DNA of 64,000 bases from an uncultured Draconibacterium sp. (GTDB taxonomy: Bacteria; Bacteroidota; Bacteroidia; Bacteroidales; Prolixibacteraceae). Both the position numbers and the translations under genes were made by a program. The notes beneath the pieces were generated by a model, which was not told where the DNA came from, made no database searches, and saw nothing but the letters and a program-made list of their open reading frames with translations. The stretch is taken from the NCBI RefSeq assembly GCF_963674925.1, contig NZ_OY771647.1:2681501-2745500 (forward strand), in the 5' to 3' direction. Positions 61,048 to 64,000 of the stretch are shown piece after piece (position 1 is the stretch's first letter; every line of letters begins with the position of its first letter).

Positions 61048-62733
61048 ATGAGAACCAGGATTTTAACGACCGTGGCGCTGCTCCTGCTAATTATTGGCGG
61101 TGCAAGAAGCCAAAATGCCGGAAATCCGGCGATGAATGAGCAAGTAAAGATTCTTACAACACCGGAAATGCGAAACCTTACTGAGGTATGGTTAGCAACA
61201 TACCGGCAAACAAACACCGATTTTAACTTTGAACTAACTCCCGTCAGCCGTGCTGAGATTAAAAGCAAAATTGAAGAAGGCCACTCGATTGGAATTGTTC
61301 TGCAACAAGCTGATGCATCATCAAATTTTGGTGAAATGTGGCAGCTAACGCTTGGACGCGAAGTCATTGTTACTGTTTTTAATAACGCAAATCCATTGGC
61401 GATAGAGTTGGCTGAAACAGGTGTTTCTGCCAATGAACTGGCTACAGTTTTTCAAAATAAAGACAAAAACTGGGGCGCATTCGCAGACAATGAAAATGGA
61501 CAACCTGTTAATTTTTATGTGTTGGATGAACCGGAAATTAAACTGTCAGTAGCAAAATTTCTTGAAGTCGATCCTGTGCAGGTGAATACGTTGGAAGCGC
61601 TGTCGCAAGCCAATTTCCTAAAAGCCGTAAAAAATGATGTAAATGCAATTGGCTTTTGCCGGCTCTCGGCAGTTGCCGATTTGGAGCAACAGGATTTTGC
61701 TGAAAATATTGCGCTTCTTCCCATCGACCGTAACAAAAACGGACGGCTGGATTATTACGAAAATATTTACGCCAGCTTTGAACAGTTTGATCGGTCGGTT
61801 TGGATTGGAAAATATCCGCATTCGATGATATACAATATATATGCTGTTTCTTCTGCTTTCCCTGAGAATGTTGAAATAAACAACTTTTTGAGTTGGATTA
61901 CTTCTTCGGGTCAAGTATTAGTAGCCCAGAATGGATTTACCGAATTAGTGCACTCTGAAAAGCAATCAAATCTGGAAAAGCTTACACCTCCTGTTTTAAT
62001 GGCGGAATATGAAACAGCAACGACTAGATCCACGGCGTTTTTCCGGATTGTTGTGGCTGTTTTAGTGCTTCTTGTAGTGTTTGCCATTACTCGCTATTTT
62101 ATTCGAAAGCAAAAGGCAAAAGCTCCGCTGCTAAATAAAACAAGGTATATAAAACTTTTAAACGATGCCTCTCTCGATTTTCCAAATGGCTTGTATTTCG
62201 ATAAAACGCATACATGGGTTTTTATGGAAGAAGGTGGCCGGGTAAAAATGGGAGTTGATGATTTTATCTCCAATGTTACCGGCAATTATACCCGCCTGAT
62301 CATGAAAAGTCCGGGTGAAAAAGTTAAAAGAATGGAGCCGGTAGTTACCTTAATTCGCAACGGGAAACAGATTACACTGAATTCTCCGGTTTCAGGAACG
62401 GTAAAAGAAATCAATGAAAGTTTGGTTGCCGATCCGTATGTTGTTAACAATGAGCCTTATGGCGAAGGTTGGATATATAAAATTGAGCCTTCGAACTGGT
62501 TGAGAGAAACTCAATTCTTTAAAATGGGCAATAGCTATCGCGAATGGATAACCGGTGAGTTTAGTCGTCTCAAAGATTTTCTGGCCTGTTCATTGAATAT
62601 CATGAATTTGGAAAAGGGTAAGCCTGCCTTTCAGGAAGGTGGTGAACTCATGCTTCATCCGTTGAAAGATCTTGAGCCCAAAGTATGGGAAGACTTTCAG
62701 AACTATTTTATCAATACTGCAGATACACACTGA
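61048..62733 (+). CDS. Fusion of periplasmic binding-like domain, transmembrane helix and GcvH-like lipoyl domain
   Basis: The 561-residue protein has a signal peptide (1-21), a PstS/phosphate-type binding-protein-like domain (about 30-300, with EIKSKIEEGHSIGIVLQQAD and FLKAVKNDVNAIGFCRLSAV), a membrane helix (about 331-352), and a cytoplasmic domain matching glycine cleavage H protein. In that domain THTWVFMEEGGRVKMGVDDF, SPGEKVKRMEPVVTL, NGKQITLNSPVSGTVKEIN and YGEGWIYKI follow GcvH closely. Lys440 lies at about the lipoyl-lysine position, one residue nearer SPVSG than usual. It heads an operon with a HybA-like ferredoxin and NrfD, which suggests a redox-carrier role rather than glycine cleavage. 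Confidence 0.8.
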   Translation: MRTRILTTVALLLLIIGGARSQNAGNPAMNEQVKILTTPEMRNLTEVWLATYRQTNTDFNFELTPVSRAEIKSKIEEGHSIGIVLQQADASSNFGEMWQLTLGREVIVTVFNNANPLAIELAETGVSANELATVFQNKDKNWGAFADNENGQPVNFYVLDEPEIKLSVAKFLEVDPVQVNTLEALSQANFLKAVKNDVNAIGFCRLSAVADLEQQDFAENIALLPIDRNKNGRLDYYENIYASFEQFDRSVWIGKYPHSMIYNIYAVSSAFPENVEINNFLSWITSSGQVLVAQNGFTELVHSEKQSNLEKLTPPVLMAEYETATTRSTAFFRIVVAVLVLLVVFAITRYFIRKQKAKAPLLNKTRYIKLLNDASLDFPNGLYFDKTHTWVFMEEGGRVKMGVDDFISNVTGNYTRLIMKSPGEKVKRMEPVVTLIRNGKQITLNSPVSGTVKEINESLVADPYVVNNEPYGEGWIYKIEPSNWLRETQFFKMGNSYREWITGEFSRLKDFLACSLNIMNLEKGKPAFQEGGELMLHPLKDLEPKVWEDFQNYFINTADTH

Positions 62734-62763
62734 TTACCTAATAACCATTTAAAGTAACAAACC

Positions 62764-63627
62764 ATGAGTATAAACAGAAGAAGTTTCTTCAAAGCGTTGG
62801 GAATAACGGGTGCTACGTTTGTTTTCGGTAAAGATGCACCGGCTAAACCTGCCGACAAAGAAGTAACGGAATTCAAAGCCATTTTGTACGATTCTACAAA
62901 ATGTATTGGTTGCCAAACCTGTGAGTTTTCGTGTGCCGAAGCGCACAATTTACCGGAGCCCGAAGATTATCCGGAAATGGGTGTTGTGCGAAAAACCGAT
63001 GAAACCCGGCGTACTGTTGTAAATGCTTACGATACTTCGATTGGTGAAGTGTATGTAAAACGCCAGTGTATGCATTGTAATGATCCTGCCTGTGGAGCAG
63101 CCTGTTTAACCCAGGCGATGCACAAAACCAAGGACGGGCCGGTAATTTGGCGCGAAGATAAATGTATGGGTTGCCGTTATTGTATGGTTTCGTGTCCTTT
63201 TGATGTTCCGAAGTTTGAATACAACAGTCCGAACCCAAAAATTACAAAATGTAACATGTGTTTCGAGCGGCAGGAAGAAGGAAAGCTGCCGGCCTGTGTG
63301 GAAAACTGTCCGGCTGAAGCGATTATATTTGGCACCCGGCGCGAATTAATTGCTGAAGCCAGACGAAGGATCAACGAAAATCCAGATGTTTACTACGATC
63401 ATATTTATGGTGAAACCGAAGCCGGAGGAACTTCATTTTTGTATTTGTCTCCTGTGCCGTTCGAAGAAATTGGTTTCAACACCGGCATTCAAAAAGCTTC
63501 GTATCCATCGTTAACCAAAGGATTTTTGTACAGTGTTCCTGCAGTATTTGTGCTGTGGCCCATGATGTTGCTGGGAATTCAGGATGCGACCAAAGATAAA
63601 CCAACTAAAACTGAAGATCATGAATAA
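62764..63627 (+). CDS. HybA-like Tat-exported ferredoxin with four [4Fe-4S] clusters
   Basis: The 287-residue protein begins with a twin-arginine signal (NRRSFFKALG, about 4-13). Four cysteine groups follow: CIGCQTCEFSC, CMHCNDPACGAAC, CMGCRYCMVSCP and CNMCFE...CVENCP. A C-terminal membrane helix (about 252-272, GFLYSVPAVFVLWPMMLLGI) anchors it. This is the HybA/NrfC/DmsB group that passes electrons between a periplasmic catalytic subunit and an NrfD-type membrane partner. It overlaps the nrfD start by 8 bp. The catalytic subunit lies outside the window; a [NiFe] hydrogenase is likely. Confidence 0.93.
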   Translation: MSINRRSFFKALGITGATFVFGKDAPAKPADKEVTEFKAILYDSTKCIGCQTCEFSCAEAHNLPEPEDYPEMGVVRKTDETRRTVVNAYDTSIGEVYVKRQCMHCNDPACGAACLTQAMHKTKDGPVIWREDKCMGCRYCMVSCPFDVPKFEYNSPNPKITKCNMCFERQEEGKLPACVENCPAEAIIFGTRRELIAEARRRINENPDVYYDHIYGETEAGGTSFLYLSPVPFEEIGFNTGIQKASYPSLTKGFLYSVPAVFVLWPMMLLGIQDATKDKPTKTEDHE

Positions 63628-64000
63628 TACCATAAGCGTACCTATAAGCGAAGAAAAAAAGAGCCGTTGGAAATTTTTCCTTGGAGAGCTAAAACCCAAA
63701 GGCAAAATGTTTACCTGGTTCAACGTCATTTCCATACCGATAATGCTGCTCGGTCTGGGATTGATAGTTATCCGTTTTTGGAAAGGAATCGGTTCAATCA
63801 CCAACCTCACACAGGAGGTACCGTGGGGATTGTGGATCGGTTTCGATGTGGTAACCGGAGTTGCCTTTGCAGGCGGTGCCTACGTGGTTACTTTCATGGT
63901 TTATATCCTGAACATGAAAAGTTACCGCTCCATTGTAAGAGTAACAGTGTTGAATGGATTTCTGGCCTATGTATTTTATGCCGGTGCCTTGCTGCTCGAT
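63620..64000 (+). CDS. NrfD/HybB-type quinone-interacting membrane subunit (5' part)
   Basis: The first 127 residues are present. After a polar start (MNNTISVPISEEKKSRW) come hydrophobic helices with EVPWGLWIGFDVVTGVAFAGGAYVVTF, the family signature of HybB/NrfD proteins, which exchange electrons or protons with the quinone pool. The gene starts inside the ferredoxin gene's stop region (ATG at 63620) and continues past the window edge. It would pair with the ferredoxin just upstream. Confidence 0.92.
   Translation, partial: MNNTISVPISEEKKSRWKFFLGELKPKGKMFTWFNVISIPIMLLGLGLIVIRFWKGIGSITNLTQEVPWGLWIGFDVVTGVAFAGGAYVVTFMVYILNMKSYRSIVRVTVLNGFLAYVFYAGALLLD

Noticed and set aside
1..64000. tRNA genes, rRNA genes, transposases or prophage genes
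   Set aside because: Read for TTCGAATC-type T-loops and for transposase or integrase motifs in the translated frames; none convincing was found, though a covariance search was not possible.

Overview
The window comes from a member of the Bacteroidota, most likely a marine or sediment Marinilabiliales/Prolixibacteraceae-type organism. Signs of this are a SusC/SusD pair, a TonB receptor paired with a DUF4249 lipoprotein, a C-terminal type IX secretion sorting domain, a GSA-like class III aminotransferase beside a KamA-like protein, Bacteroidota-style promoters (TTG, about 19-20 bp, TAnnTTTG) and the near absence of Shine-Dalgarno sequences. No rRNA, tRNA, CRISPR array or transposase was recognised.

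Layout. 1-7.3 kb: housekeeping genes (DnaQ-like exonuclease, OmpA with calcium-binding repeats, argS, MOSC protein, TerB/DnaJ protein, coaE, YbbR protein). 7.4-12.1 kb: TonB receptor plus DUF4249, and a T9SS-exported protein. 12.3-16.5 kb: unsaturated uronate catabolism (LacI regulator, kduI, kduD, DUF4861 lipoprotein) with a symmetrical operator/promoter arrangement. 16.6-25.3 kb: GH92 mannosidase, a membrane protein and a SusC/SusD system whose susD is frameshifted. 25.4-35.4 kb: SpmAB-like protein, MprF-like protein, a kdsA operon, and a four-gene operon of K+-channel-like protein plus tripartite efflux. 35.4-36.1 kb: a GC-rich, hairpin-rich stretch with its own promoter and terminator that reads as an unannotated RNA of roughly 525 nt. 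36.2-43.3 kb: GH29 fucosidase and a complete arginine-to-spermidine cluster (ADC, agmatinase, carboxyspermidine dehydrogenase and decarboxylase). 43.5-47.8 kb: nitroreductase, PepD, CMD-family protein, AI-2E-family permease.

47.9-58.5 kb is the most interesting region. Two saccharopine dehydrogenases and an antiquitin-type aldehyde dehydrogenase (lysine to 2-aminoadipate) flank and share a cluster with a KamA-like radical-SAM aminomutase, a class III aminotransferase, a PcaIJ-type CoA-transferase and a PcaF-type thiolase. Read together they suggest a lysine catabolic route I do not recognise from the literature: 2-aminoadipate to 3-aminoadipate to 3-oxoadipate to 3-oxoadipyl-CoA to succinyl-CoA plus acetyl-CoA. 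The aminomutase has lost both aspartates that bind the lysine side-chain amine, and the aminotransferase carries the arginine typical of beta-amino-acid transaminases; both fit this idea.

58.6-64 kb: a secreted phosphatase/nuclease-fold protein, a PQQ-like propeller lipoprotein, and the start of a membrane redox operon with a fused binding-protein/GcvH-like lipoyl protein, a HybA-like ferredoxin and an NrfD/HybB subunit that runs off the window. Several families of short dispersed palindromic repeats sit in the intergenic spaces.
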